Source of the DNA: Chrysochromulina tobinii
Taxonomy: Eukaryota; Haptophyta; Prymnesiales; Chrysochromulinaceae
DNA length: 19,751 bases
Assembly (NCBI GenBank): GCA_001275005.1
Contig: JWZX01002405.1
Coordinates: forward strand, 1 to 19,751
Direction: 5' to 3'
Below, piece by piece: positions 6,363 through 15,700 of this stretch. Below the pieces are notes generated by a model that saw only the letters and a list, made by a program, of their open reading frames with translations, ran no database searches and was not told the origin of the DNA. Positions within the stretch are counted from its first letter, which is position 1; the number at the start of each line of letters is the position of its first letter. A program made the position numbers and the translations under genes.

Positions 6363-9300
6363 TCAGTGCAACCGTTGCAGATCCTCGATACGCTTGCAGA
6401 GCTCGTCCACGCTCACGTCGATCCCCTCGACGACCTTCTCCATCTTGGGACGGTCCAGGCTGAGGAACGTCTCGATGAGGTCGCCGTCGATGAAATTGGT
6501 CGCGTCTTGGGTCTTTCGTTCTGAGCGGAACTCGCGCCATTTCTGATGGTTCAGACCGCCCACGCCGTGCACCACTCGCGCCAGGTTGGTCTGCACCTTG
6601 CTGAGCAGTGCGTAGTCGTCGGGTGGCAGGGTGGCGAGTACGCCTAGCACGCCGTTGACTGTCGCAAAGAGCAGCGTTGGCAGGGGCGCGACGCCCATCT
6701 CTGCGACCTGCATCGCAAGGGAGCCGCGTCGGAAGCGGTTGACGAACTCGCCAAGGTGGAACTCGCCCACCACATCGAGGCGTGAGCGGTCGTCGTCGGT
6801 GGTCGCGTCCGAATTCCTCTTGGTCACGAAGAGGTTCATGTTGTTCTCCACGCCAAGGTATGTGTCGTCATCAAGGAAGGCGATGCTCGTCATCCAGTTG
6901 GAGCTGTGATCTCGCGCGAGCTCGACGATGGCGCCGGTGCCCGGCGCACACTGGAGTACCGACACACTCTTCATGAGGTCACCCACAAGGATGAAGTCGC
7001 CGCGTGTCGCAATGTAGAGGACGATGATGTGGCCGCAGTGCTCGGCGCGCAGGCGCACCGATGGACTCGCGCCCGAGACGGCGGGCACGAAGTCATACAG
7101 CTGCAGCTTGTTATTCACGCCCGCGAGGATGCCGCGTGCGCCAAAGGCCTCGAGCGCATAGCACGCGCCCTTGATGCGCGCCTCGGCGAGGAGCTCGAGG
7201 GAGCGCTCGCGCACGTCGAGGATGAGCAGACGGCCCGCCGTCGGCTCAGGCTCGTCCGGAATCGCGAACGCGGTGCCCACGACGAGCAGCGCCGGCGCGC
7301 CGTCCGCCGCCTCGTTGAGCGTGAGGGCGAGCAGCGAGCAGGGCATCTCATTCTCTTGCAGCTGGAAGCTCGAGAGCCTCTCGAGGGTCGTTTCATCGAG
7401 CAGCCGAATGAAGCCAGTCTCGGTTTCGTCACCGTCGGCATGCACGTCCACACGGGTCGTGAGCAGCGCGAAGGCTTGGCAGTGCTCGACGTGCGCGATG
7501 CGGCGGGGCTGCTCGCCGAGGGGGGAGGTGCGTATGTGCAGCTTGCACTTGCGGATCTCGTCCACAGTGCCGATGAGGAGTGCGTCCTCGCTCGCGACGG
7601 CGAGGGTCTCGGGCGAGGCGCCGTCCGCATCGAAGGGCGTCATGTGCGTCGCATCCTTGAGGTTCACGTTGGCGTACACGAGCTTGCCTGACGCCGCGTG
7701 GATGATCGACGGACGGTCCGACGCGGCGAAGACGTGCAGGCCGCCGTGGCTGTGGAAAGGTGTGAGCGCGATTGGCTTCGTGCCCAGCGCCACCATCTTG
7801 CGCTCGGTGAGGCGTGGGGCGTCAAAGGTGGCGGCGGTGGCGGGGGCGGCGAGGGGCGCATCGTCCATCGCCACCACGCCACCTTGTTCGACGGTGAAGG
7901 TCACCAAATGACCGTCGCCGAGCGCGCATAGCAGATGCAATGAGTCCCCGAACGGGGCGAACGCGAGAGAGCGAGGGATGACGGCACCGCCCAGAGGTTC
8001 CATGATGAGCTCAACGAGGGTCGTCGCGTCGAGCACACGTACCGACAGGTCCGTCCACAGACCGGCCGCCGCGAGCTGGCGCGCAGCGGCCGCGGCACCC
8101 GTTGCGGGTGGGTCTGTCTGCATCGCCGAGCTACCCGCCGCCGGCCCTCCGCCCCCGAGGGCAAGGCATGCCACCTCGTGGGCCATGGCGCGGGTCGCGA
8201 TCGGCGCCCACTTGCCAGCAAGCGCCTCGAGCAGGTGGAGCTGGCCCGCCTCACCGCCGTCGCCCGGTGTGGCGACCATCACACGCGCACCGTCGACGCA
8301 GGCCATGGAGATGGTCGAGCCCATCGGTGCCCAGCTATCGAGCAGCCGGAGCGACGCACCATCGATGAGGCGTACCGCGCCGCCGGTGACCTGCACAATC
8401 GCGGCGTCGCCGAGGGCGGCGCAGCACAAGGTCGCTACCTCGAGGTCGAAGCCGCCCCCGTCGGCATCCACCTCACCCAGCTCTTCCCCAACCATCGAGA
8501 GCACGCGCGTCTCGGCGATGAACGAGAGGACGAGATAGGTCGTCTCGGAGGCGCGTGCGGACCAGAGGCCTTTGATGCCGGGCATCTCCATCCGGGCAGC
8601 CTCCTGGATCCCGATCCCGTTGCGCACGACGCGCAGCGAGCCGTCACGGTTGGCGCCCGAGCAGGTCACTAGCTGCCCCTGGCCATGGCGCTGCGGCACG
8701 ACGAGAAACACGAGACGAGGCGCGCAGTATCCATCAAGGACCGTCGGAATCACTCAGGGATCCTCGTAATTCCGATGTCATCAGTAATTCCGATGTAATC
8801 AGTAATCAAGGTCCATCGGAATCACTCAGGGATCATCAGTAACCATCCCGCACCTCGAGGTCGACCACGCAAAAGTCTACGATCGGGCCCAGGTTTGACC
8901 ATCTCTGGACCTCTTGCACAACGGTGCCCGTCTCGTCCGGCTCGCTGAGCAGCTGCACGAGCTGCGAGTCTCCGTACATCGAGCCCACGAACAGGAGCCC
9001 GTCCGTCAAGTACCTGATGAGAAGGGCAATCAGAGGTCCGCAGAGGCCATCAGTGGTCATCAGAGGTCATCAGAGGCCTCTGACGTCAGAGGCAAGGAGA
9101 AGCAAGGCGACGTACGAGAGGCTCGAGGCCGAAGACGTCTCGCCCATCTGCTCTCGCTGCAGGCTGCGCACCTGTGGGGAGAGGGGCGGGGCGCTATGGT
9201 GAGCACTTGCATGCGAGCCCTCGCGTATGTGCTCTCGCTGCAGGCTGCGCACGGGTCCGTTGTCTGTGGCGAGGTCAAGCACGAGAACATGCAGGCGCCC

Positions 9301-10110
9301 CAGGTGATCGGCGAGGAGGAAGCGTCTCGCGTCGATCGGCTCGAAGGCGCGAATCTTCGTAAACGGCATGGCAAGCGACTTGAAGTCCGCGCCGGAGTGG
9401 TACGTAATCGACTGCTCACCGAGTACCAGAACGCCGCCGCACTGCACGGCGATCAGTCGCGAGGCGCCCGCCTCGACCGTGAGTTGTGCCCACGGCCCGT
9501 CGCCAAAGTCCTTGTCGCGCAGGTGCACCTCGTACGTCTTCAGGTGGACACACTCCTTGACGTCTTTGTAGAGCAGCGCAAGCGTTGGCCTGGGCAGTCC
9601 GTGCAGGAACACGATGTCGAGCACGTGCAGCTCCTCGAGCCGAATGTTGAAGGCCTCGGTGAGCAGCGAGCCGGACGCGGTCGCGGGTATCACCTTGAAC
9701 AGGCCGTCGTACAGGTGCAGCCCGATGAGCCGGTGGTCGGGTTCGATGACCGCGATCTGGCCAGCGTCTGCAGGCCTGCCGATCCGGTCCGACACGTCGC
9801 CCTTGGCCTCCGTTACAATCTCGGCCTTGGCGGCGTCGTACGCGAGGATGCAGAACTGGTAGCGCTCGGTGGTCAAGAAGAGGCGGTGTGTGTCCTTGCC
9901 CGGCGGCTTCCAGAGCTCCATCGTCGCGACGCGACCGTAGAGCGGCACATCGTGCAGCAGCTGCAGACCCTGCGCCTCGAGCGAGTAGATCTCGATCCGA
10001 GTGCAGCGGCATATGATCAGGTTGAGCGCGTCGGGGCTGGTGAAGGACGCGACGCGCGAGTGCGTCACGGCAGTCGGCGGCTGCGCCGTGACGACGTAAT
10101 TGTGGGCCAT
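6363..10110 (-). CDS. DDB1: DNA damage-binding protein 1 (DDB1), CUL4 ubiquitin-ligase adaptor, four exons
   Basis: DDB1 links CUL4-RBX1 to WD40 substrate receptors (DCAFs) and, with DDB2, recognises UV lesions in nuclear DNA. Exons on the minus strand: 10110-9253, 9171-9116, 9013-8854 and 8690-6363. They join to 1,133 residues, against 1,140 in human. Start is at MAHNYVVTAQPPTAV (family start MSYNYVVTAQKPTAV), with a good AAGATGG context; an in-frame upstream extension lacks homology. Landmarks: DRIGRP, LYDGLFKVIP, FNIRLEELHVLD, YGDSQLVQL, NLGPIVDFCVVDLE, GQGQLVTCSG, RNGIGI, LPGIKGLW-like MPGIKGLW, HEVACL, GLWTD, SDRPSIIH, GDFILVGDLMKSV, FHLGEFVN, SERKT, FIDGDLIE. The three beta-propellers and C-terminal helical part are therefore complete. 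Introns are confined to the first third of the gene, while the 2.3-kb last exon is uninterrupted. All three introns contain repeats or duplications. Confidence 0.97.
8691..8853 (-). other. DDB1 intron 3 (163 bp)
   Basis: Donor GAG/GTGCGG at 8853 and acceptor GTGCCGCAG ending at 8691, phase 0. The join VVDLE + RHGQGQLVTCSG matches the family (human VVDLERQGQGQLVTCSG). Read-through meets TGA a few codons after the donor. The 5' two-thirds is built of direct repeats. Confidence 0.88.
8733..8834 (-). repeat. Nested direct repeats in DDB1 intron 3
   Basis: A 30-bp direct repeat (8733-8762 and 8805-8834, 28 of 30 bases identical) flanks an 18-bp near-perfect tandem pair at 8766-8783 and 8784-8801 (GTAATTCCGATGTCATCA and GTAATTCCGATGTAATCA on plus). 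On the sense strand, CTGAT or CTGAG cores recur many times. Parts such as CATCGGAATC-ACTCAGGGAT follow the same 10-bp rhythm as GSS intron 1. Confidence 0.9.
9014..9115 (-). other. DDB1 intron 2 (102 bp)
   Basis: Donor CTCTC/GTACGT at 9115 and acceptor CATCAG/GTACTT ending at 9014, phase 2. The join gives SLSYLTDGLLFVGS, matching the family (CLTYLDNGVVFVGS). Read-through meets a TGA. The intron and the following exon both begin GTAC. Confidence 0.9.
9028..9077 (-). repeat. Five-unit 10-bp array in DDB1 intron 2, same family as in GSS intron 2
   Basis: The plus-strand units are AATCAGAGGT, CCGCAGAGGC, CATCAGTGGT, CATCAGAGGT and CATCAGAGGC. The consensus CATCAGAGGC (sense GCCTCTGATG) is that of the array at 681-730, and an AATCAG unit again lies at the acceptor-proximal end. 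Both arrays have five units and both introns end ATCAG/GT. Confidence 0.9.
9149..9252 (-). repeat. 23-bp direct repeat bounding DDB1 intron 1
   Basis: The 23 bp beginning GTGCGCAGCCTG are identical at 9252-9230 (first bases of intron 1) and 9171-9149 (first bases of exon 2). The offset is exactly the intron length, 81 bp. Similarity fades after the 23rd base. Confidence 0.95.
9172..9252 (-). other. DDB1 intron 1 (81 bp), stop-free and divisible by three
   Basis: Donor CCC/GTGCGC at 9252 and acceptor CTCTCCCCACAG ending at 9172, phase 0. The pyrimidine-rich acceptor is good. Removing it gives DNGPVRSLQREQMGETS, which fits the family spacing before GETS. Retaining it would add 27 residues, containing a second VRSLQRE, without a stop. 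So intron or in-frame insertion cannot be told apart with full certainty. Confidence 0.75.
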
Positions 10111-10881
10111 CTTCGCGCGATCGCGCGTCACAATCATTCATGTGAATACAATGATGCGCACAAAAAAAGTTCGCACACTTCCCGAGTGGAGCTGCATTCG
10201 AAGGCCCACGTGCCCTTGGCGGACATAATGCGGCAACCTGCGGGCGTCTCCCGACTCACGTCTGCCTCGAGCTCTGGCTGCCGCGCGTCGGCGGGGCGCC
10301 GCGGCCGGTTCTAGTCCGGGTCGGCGGTATATTGCCAGCGAGAGTGAGGCGCCCTTCGTTACGCCCTTCGCACTTGAGCGCGTCTCGCCAGGTGGCCAGG
10401 ACAAGAGCGCGTAAGAGGTGTGCGAGGCCCGTTCTCTTAGTTCTCGAAGCGCTAATAAATGAGTGCCGAAGAAAAAGAATGGGGGGCCGAGCACGGCAGC
10501 CAGGGACGGCAGCTTGCACGGCACCCTGCACGGCAGCCCCTCCCCTGATCGTATGTGAGCGACGTGCGTCAAGTCATAGTGTCAGCATTCATGGATGCTT
10601 ATTAATGGCAGCGAAAATTGAAAGCTGTGGCAGTCTCAAACCTCCACACGTCACCCAGAACGTCGCATTTTGACGAAATCAAGGTTTTCCAGTCCCGCGC
10701 CCGCGGCCAATAATGAGAAGGTCCAGCCTCGGCATCCGTGCAGCATATAATCTCGGGGGGCGGGGGTTGCGCGCTCAACGCGGGCGAATTCCCGGCGCTC
10801 CAGTTTCGTCGTACGTTGACGAACCGAGACCGAGAGCAGGATCCGAGATTCCTCGATCAGGCCGACGGGGTGCCGCGCGAG
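10111..10881. promoter_or_regulatory. Divergent promoter region, DDB1 / CLK-like kinase
   Basis: This 771-bp gap separates two genes transcribed away from each other. On the kinase side there is a CCAAT box at 10707-10711 and a TATA-like CATATAAT at 10744-10751. The first ATG downstream is the kinase start at 10882, which supports a TATA-type promoter. Next to the DDB1 start lies a perfect 14-bp palindrome, CGCGCGATCGCGCG (10114-10127). No protein-like frame or RNA gene was recognised. Confidence 0.6.
10491..10540. repeat. Degenerate short tandem repeat (GCACGGCAGCC-like)
   Basis: There are four imperfect copies of a roughly 11-14-bp unit: GCACGGCAGCC, GGACGGCAGCTT, GCACGGCACCCT and GCACGGCAGCCC. 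They lie within the DDB1/kinase spacer. No function is evident. Confidence 0.75.
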
Positions 10882-12492
10882 ATGCCGACCGTCGGGCCGA
10901 TCGAGGTCGTGCATGGAGAGCGGCCGCGCCAGAGCAAGCGTAAACGTGAGCAAGGCAGCGACCGACGGGATGGCAGCCTGTCGGATGACTCAGAAGCAGC
11001 AGCAGAGCGTGCCGAGCATCACTACATGCTGCGCAAGGGCGACGGATTCGACCAGTCGCGATACACTGTGACCCGACAGCTGGGAAAGGGCACGTTTGGA
11101 CGCGTCGTCGAGATGTGGGACTCGGTTGACAAGCGTGCAGTTGCCGTCAAGGTCGTGCGTGCGGTCGAAAAGTATGCACGCGAGGCGGAAATCGAGGCAA
11201 AGATCATCCTTGATCTGCAGAAGACGCTGCCCGCCGGGCGCGACTTTCCCATCGTGCGGCTGTTTCGCACTTTCGAGGCCCGCGGGCACTACTGCCTCGC
11301 ATTCGAGAAACTCGGCCCGTCCCTCTTCTCGGCGCTCAAGAGCACGCGAGGCCTCGCCCAGGCGCAGCCGAGCGGAGCGGGCCGCTCGGAGCGCTCAGTG
11401 GTGCGCGCGGGCATCGGCAGCTACTTCACGCTCCCGCAGATTGCCTCGATCGCCGCCGACTGCTTCGAGGCCCTCGAGCACATACACTCGATTCGTCTCA
11501 CGCACACCGACCTCAAGCCCGAGAACATTTTGCTCGTCGCGCCTCTCGAGAAGGGCAGTGCTCTGCCCGCGCATCCGCGCGTGGCGCTCATCGACTTTGG
11601 CGGCGCCACGTGGCAGCACGAGCACCACTCCTCCGTCGTGTGCACGCGGCAGTACCGCCCGCCCGAGGTGACCCTCGGCCTGGAGTGGAACCATTCGGTC
11701 GACCAGTGGTCGATGGGGTGCATCCTCGCCGAGCTCTGGACTGGCGCGCTGCTCTTCTCAACCCATGATGAGGTCGAGCACCTCGCGCTCATGGAGCGTA
11801 CCCTCGGCGCGCTCCCTCGCTGCATGCTCCGCGCCGCCACGTGCATGCGTGCCGAGCGCAACTTTCGGCACGGCTACTTGCGCTGGCCAGAACGGGCACT
11901 GGACCGGGATTCGGAAGAGCACGTGCGGGCGCAGCGCCGGCTGCGCGAATGCTTAGGGGCCGACTCGCGCGGTGAGCCGCTGCGCTGGAGCGCTGAGCTG
12001 AGCGACTTCCACGAGCTGCTGTGGAAGCTCCTCGAGTTCCAGCCAGAGCATCGGCTGTGCGCCGCCGCCGCGCTCCAGCAGCCCTTCGTGCAGCGCGCCC
12101 GGCACAAATCTGGTGCTCGGTCGAGATTGAGCGAGATCGAGCGAGATCGGGTGCGAGGAGAGCCACTCAGCAGCGCCGAGCGCACGGCCACGGCGGAGGG
12201 GATGGAACCGCAGCCTTCGAGGTCAGAAGGCAGCCTCCGATTGCACGCTGATTGTCTCCCTCATCAGCCTTCGAGGTCAGAAGGCGGCGGCGGAGGCGGC
12301 AGTAGCGGTGCCGCCGACGGCGCTGGCGCTCACGACGGCGTTGGCGGCATCAGCAGAAAGTACAGCAGCGGCACCGAGACTGGGCATGGAGAGGGCCGCG
12401 CGGGCGGCGACGGCGGTGCGGGCGGCGGCGGCGGTGCGGGCGACGAGGAGAGCAGTCGCGGCTACTCTCCTCGCCGGAGATCTCGAGAGTAG
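10882..12492 (+). CDS. CLK/LAMMER-family dual-specificity protein kinase
   Basis: LAMMER kinases (CLK1-4, Doa, plant AFC) phosphorylate SR splicing factors in the nucleus. The product is 536 residues. The frame is open upstream to 10738 but has no ATG there, so 10882 (MPTVGPIEVVHGE) is the first usable start. An N-terminal basic patch (SKRKRE) may be a nuclear signal. Kinase domain is about 62-402: glycine loop GKGTFG (G68), AVKVV lysine K90, HTDLKPENIL (D210; Thr in place of the usual Arg is typical of the family), DFGG (D238), CTRQYRPPEV activation segment, and EHLALMER at 299-306, the LAMMER signature (EHLAMMER in CLKs). The C-terminal 130 residues are Gly/Ser-rich and repetitive, with QPSRSEG twice and an RS-like end (SPRRRSRE). 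No intron is needed. Autoregulation of splicing is known in the family; nothing here proves it. Confidence 0.93.
   Translation: MPTVGPIEVVHGERPRQSKRKREQGSDRRDGSLSDDSEAAAERAEHHYMLRKGDGFDQSRYTVTRQLGKGTFGRVVEMWDSVDKRAVAVKVVRAVEKYAREAEIEAKIILDLQKTLPAGRDFPIVRLFRTFEARGHYCLAFEKLGPSLFSALKSTRGLAQAQPSGAGRSERSVVRAGIGSYFTLPQIASIAADCFEALEHIHSIRLTHTDLKPENILLVAPLEKGSALPAHPRVALIDFGGATWQHEHHSSVVCTRQYRPPEVTLGLEWNHSVDQWSMGCILAELWTGALLFSTHDEVEHLALMERTLGALPRCMLRAATCMRAERNFRHGYLRWPERALDRDSEEHVRAQRRLRECLGADSRGEPLRWSAELSDFHELLWKLLEFQPEHRLCAAAALQQPFVQRARHKSGARSRLSEIERDRVRGEPLSSAERTATAEGMEPQPSRSEGSLRLHADCLPHQPSRSEGGGGGGSSGAADGAGAHDGVGGISRKYSSGTETGHGEGRAGGDGGAGGGGGAGDEESSRGYSPRRRSRE
12211..12285 (+). repeat. 21-bp in-frame direct repeat in the kinase tail
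   Basis: The 21 bp starting CAGCCTTCGAGG occur at 12211-12231 and 12265-12285. They are offset by 54 bp (18 codons), so both encode QPSRSEG in frame. Confidence 0.9.
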
Positions 12493-12519
12493 CTCCTCTC
12501 CGGAGATCTCGAGAGTAGC
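12461..12519 (+). repeat. Duplicated hairpin arm over the kinase stop codon
   Basis: CCGGAGATCTCGAGAGTAGC occurs at 12474-12493 and again at 12500-12519, and the first copy contains the TAG stop (12490-12492). The left arm GCTACTCTC (12461-12469) can pair with GAGAGTAGC of either copy (12485-12493 or 12511-12519), so two alternative hairpins are possible in the mRNA. Confidence 0.85.
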
Positions 12520-12793
12520 CACACTAAGTCACCGCACGTCAAGGCGAGGCGCGCGTCGACGAGACTCGATGCGAGCATGTCGTGCATGCGACCAGAGAGA
12601 AAATGTAGCTGTCTGCGTGTTGTGCCTGGAAACCCACGTTGCTCGTTGGACGAGTATAGATGAAGCACGGTTGTGTCACCAGACACCGCAGACACCACGA
12701 CCGCGCGTACCCCGTGTCCGCGCGACGCGTCGCGTGTCCGTGTGACACACTCGGACCGGCTATCAATGGTGGTAGGAAAAGCTAATTCAAGCC
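12493..12793. other. Convergent intergenic region, kinase / coiled-coil gene
   Basis: Two genes end facing each other, so this 301-bp gap should hold both 3' UTRs. It contains the second copy of the hairpin arm (12500-12519) and a perfect 14-bp palindrome, CGCGACGCGTCGCG (12721-12734), with TGTCCG on both sides. No gene was recognised. Confidence 0.6.
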
Positions 12794-15700
12794 TCAGCGC
12801 CCCGGGCTAAGCGAACGCCTCGAACTCAAAGCTGGGCTCGCGCCGCCGTCGCCGTTGTAGCCGAGGGACTCCAACTTCTCGGTCAACTTCTCCTGCACGA
12901 CCTGTTTGCCCTGGTTGCCGTAGCGCACGGCGAGGCGCGTGCGCTCGGCGCGCAGCCTTGCCTCAGAGCGGCGCTCGGTTTCTTGGAGCCTGCTCTCGAG
13001 CGCCGCGCGCTCATCGGCCATCTTTTGCTCACTCTCCTTGGTGACACGCGAGTGCTTGCGCTGCAGGTGCTTCGTCTCCATCGCGAGCCGCTCGCGCAGC
13101 CGGTCGGCAGCGGCCGCCTCCTCCGCGGACTCGCCCTCGAGAGAGATCATCTCACGCAAGAGCACGGCCAAGGTTGCGTTGTGGAGCGTGAGGGCCCCCG
13201 CCGCAAGGCTCGCGGCCTCCTCGCGCTCCACGCGCAACTGCTCCGCGCTCGCGGCCGCCAGCCGCTGCGCCTCCGCCGCCGCAGCCTCCGCCGCCTTGAT
13301 GGCCGCCCGACTCTCATCGCCGATCACGCCGTTCTGGGCGCCGGCCTGGCCGCGGGCGGGGCTGCCGTGCCGTTTGGCGACCGCGCCGCCGCGAGCGCTC
13401 GGCTCGGCGTCGACGGAGCGCGCGCTGCCCGGCACGGCGCCACGCGCCGAGCTGTCGCCACCGCCGCGCCCAGGCGACGGTTGGCGGTGTGAATGTGAAT
13501 GTGACGGCTCAGCCGAGGGCGCTCCGCCGTGAGCGCCGCCCTGGGCGCTGCCCTCCACCTTCGCGGCTCGTTGACGTGCAGCGGTCAGATCCTTTTGGAG
13601 CTCGACGATCTTCTCACGGAGCCCCTTCTCCTGCTTGCCAAAGTCGTCGCGCTGCGCGAGTAGCCGCTCCTCAGCCTCCCGCTCCGCGCGCGCGATGGCC
13701 TTGCGGCTCTCGGCCTGCGCCTTGGACTTCTCGGTCAGCAAGGCTGACTTGGCTTGAGTCGCCGCCTCATGTAACGCCCGCTCGAGCCGCTCGTCCGCCT
13801 CCTTTTGCGCCGTCGTGAGCGCCGACGCCGCGAGCTCCGCCGCCGCCTTCTCGTGCGAAGCGGCCGCACGCGCCGCACCGAGCGCCGCCTCAGCCGCGCG
13901 GACTTCGGCGCGTAAGCTCTTCACCTTCTCCTCCGCCTCGAGCGCCGAGCGCAACGCGTCGGCGACCGCGATCCGCTCCACCTCCTTTTGGATCTCGACG
14001 TCGAGGCGCAGCCGCTGCGCGACCACCGCCGCGACCATCGCCTGCTCCATCTGGCGCACCTCCTCCGCCGACGCGTCGAGCGCCGTCGTGAGCGCCCGCA
14101 GCTCGCCCTCGAGCCGCTGCACCGTGCATGCATGCGCCGTCGTGAGCGCCAACTTCTCGGCCTCCGCCACCTGGAGCGAGGCCCGCATCGAGCCCTCTCG
14201 CTGCTCGAACCCCGCGTGGATCGCTTCGAGGCGTGCCGCCTCTTGCTTCGCCTCGCGCGCTGCCTCGGCTCGCTCCTCAGAGTACGAGGCCGCCGCAGAG
14301 GCCGCCGACGCGCGGTGCGACTTACCCTCCGACTTGCCTCCCTTGCTGCTGCTGCTGCTGCTGCTGCTGTCCTCAGAGTGGGCGCGTGCGGGGCTCTTGG
14401 AGCGGGCAGGCCCTGCTGGGCTCTTCGACGGCGCGGGCGCGGGCGCAGCGGCGGCCGCGGCGATCGCAGCATTGGCGAGCTGCTGGCTCGCCTTGGCGGA
14501 GGCTTGGGCGAGCGCGGCTTCCTTCTCGGCCATCGCCTTCTGCTGCGTCGTGATTTGGTGTTGAGCGTCGGAGAGCTCGTGTGCTTTGGTGTTGAGCTCA
14601 CGGACACGCGCGGCGAGCTCGAGCTGCCTCGCCTCGAGCGACGCCTCGAGCGTCACCACCTGCCGGCGCAACGCCGCCGTTGTCGCTGAGCCTTCCGCCG
14701 CCGCCGCTGGGCCCTCGTCCTCGTCCTCGCCCTCATCCTGGTCCTCGCGCTCGTCGGTGTGAGCCGGATTGGGCTCGAGAGGCGGCCGCTTTGGGGTGAG
14801 CTCCTCCCGAGCTCCAGCCGAGATTCGAGCTCCGGGGTTCGAGATCGTGAGCTCGTCCCCCTCGGGGCGGAGAGGAGCCCGAGGGGACGCACGCGCCGCC
14901 CCGGGCGTCTCCCAGGCGGCGGGCAGCGGGATGACGGGCGCCATCGCCATGTCCATCACGAGGTTGACGCGGCGCTCGCTGCCCTCGCCCGTGGCGCCCC
15001 CGCCCTCACCGCCGCGCCCCCCGCCCGTCAGATCGCGGGCGAGGGCCTCCCGCCGCATGCGCTCGGGCGAGTGGTCCCGTGAATCACGTGAATCCCTCAT
15101 GTTCCCTCGAGGTGCCGACACCGAGCGCGCGTGCGCGGCTGGATGGGAATGGCCTGCGGACTTGGAGCCCACAATCTCCTTCGAGCTCGCCTTGGGCGCG
15201 GGCGATTTGGTGGGTGACAGGTTGCCTTTCGAGCCTGTGGGCTCGCGCAACGTCGGGGGCGGCGACGCGTGCGACTGCTGCTTGCCGCCCACGCCGCCGC
15301 TCCCGCCCGCGCCGCCGCCGCCCCCACCGCCGGTGGCATTCTCGCGTAGCTCGCGGAGCTTCGCGATCTCCTTCTCCTTCTTCTCCGTCTCCTTGCGAAT
15401 CTTCTCAAGCTTCGTGCGCATCTGCATGCGCTCATCCGCGAGCGCCGTGTCGCACGAGGCCTGCAGGCGCGCCAGCTCCTTCTTGTGCCCCTCACGCACC
15501 TTGGCCCGCTCGGCCTCGAAGCGTAGCTGGCATGCCTTGGTGACCTCACCTTCCATTCGCTCGAGAGTCTCTTTCACACCCTTGAGCTCGTCCGCCAGCT
15601 GCTTGCGCGCCTCGTCCGCCTCCTTCTTGGCCGCGGCGAGCGACGCCGTGTGCGCCTCACACAGCGCCGTCTTCTCCTGGTACGCTGTCTGCTGTAGCTT

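Noticed and set aside
10114-10127. Perfect GC palindromes (also 12721-12734) as regulatory sites
   Set aside because: Short CG-rich palindromes are expected often in such GC-rich DNA. They are mentioned but not claimed as sites.
10738-10881. Upstream extension of the kinase frame (start at 10738)
   Set aside because: It begins with GTG and runs over the TATA-like box. No ATG is in frame before 10882, and the extension has no kinase homology.
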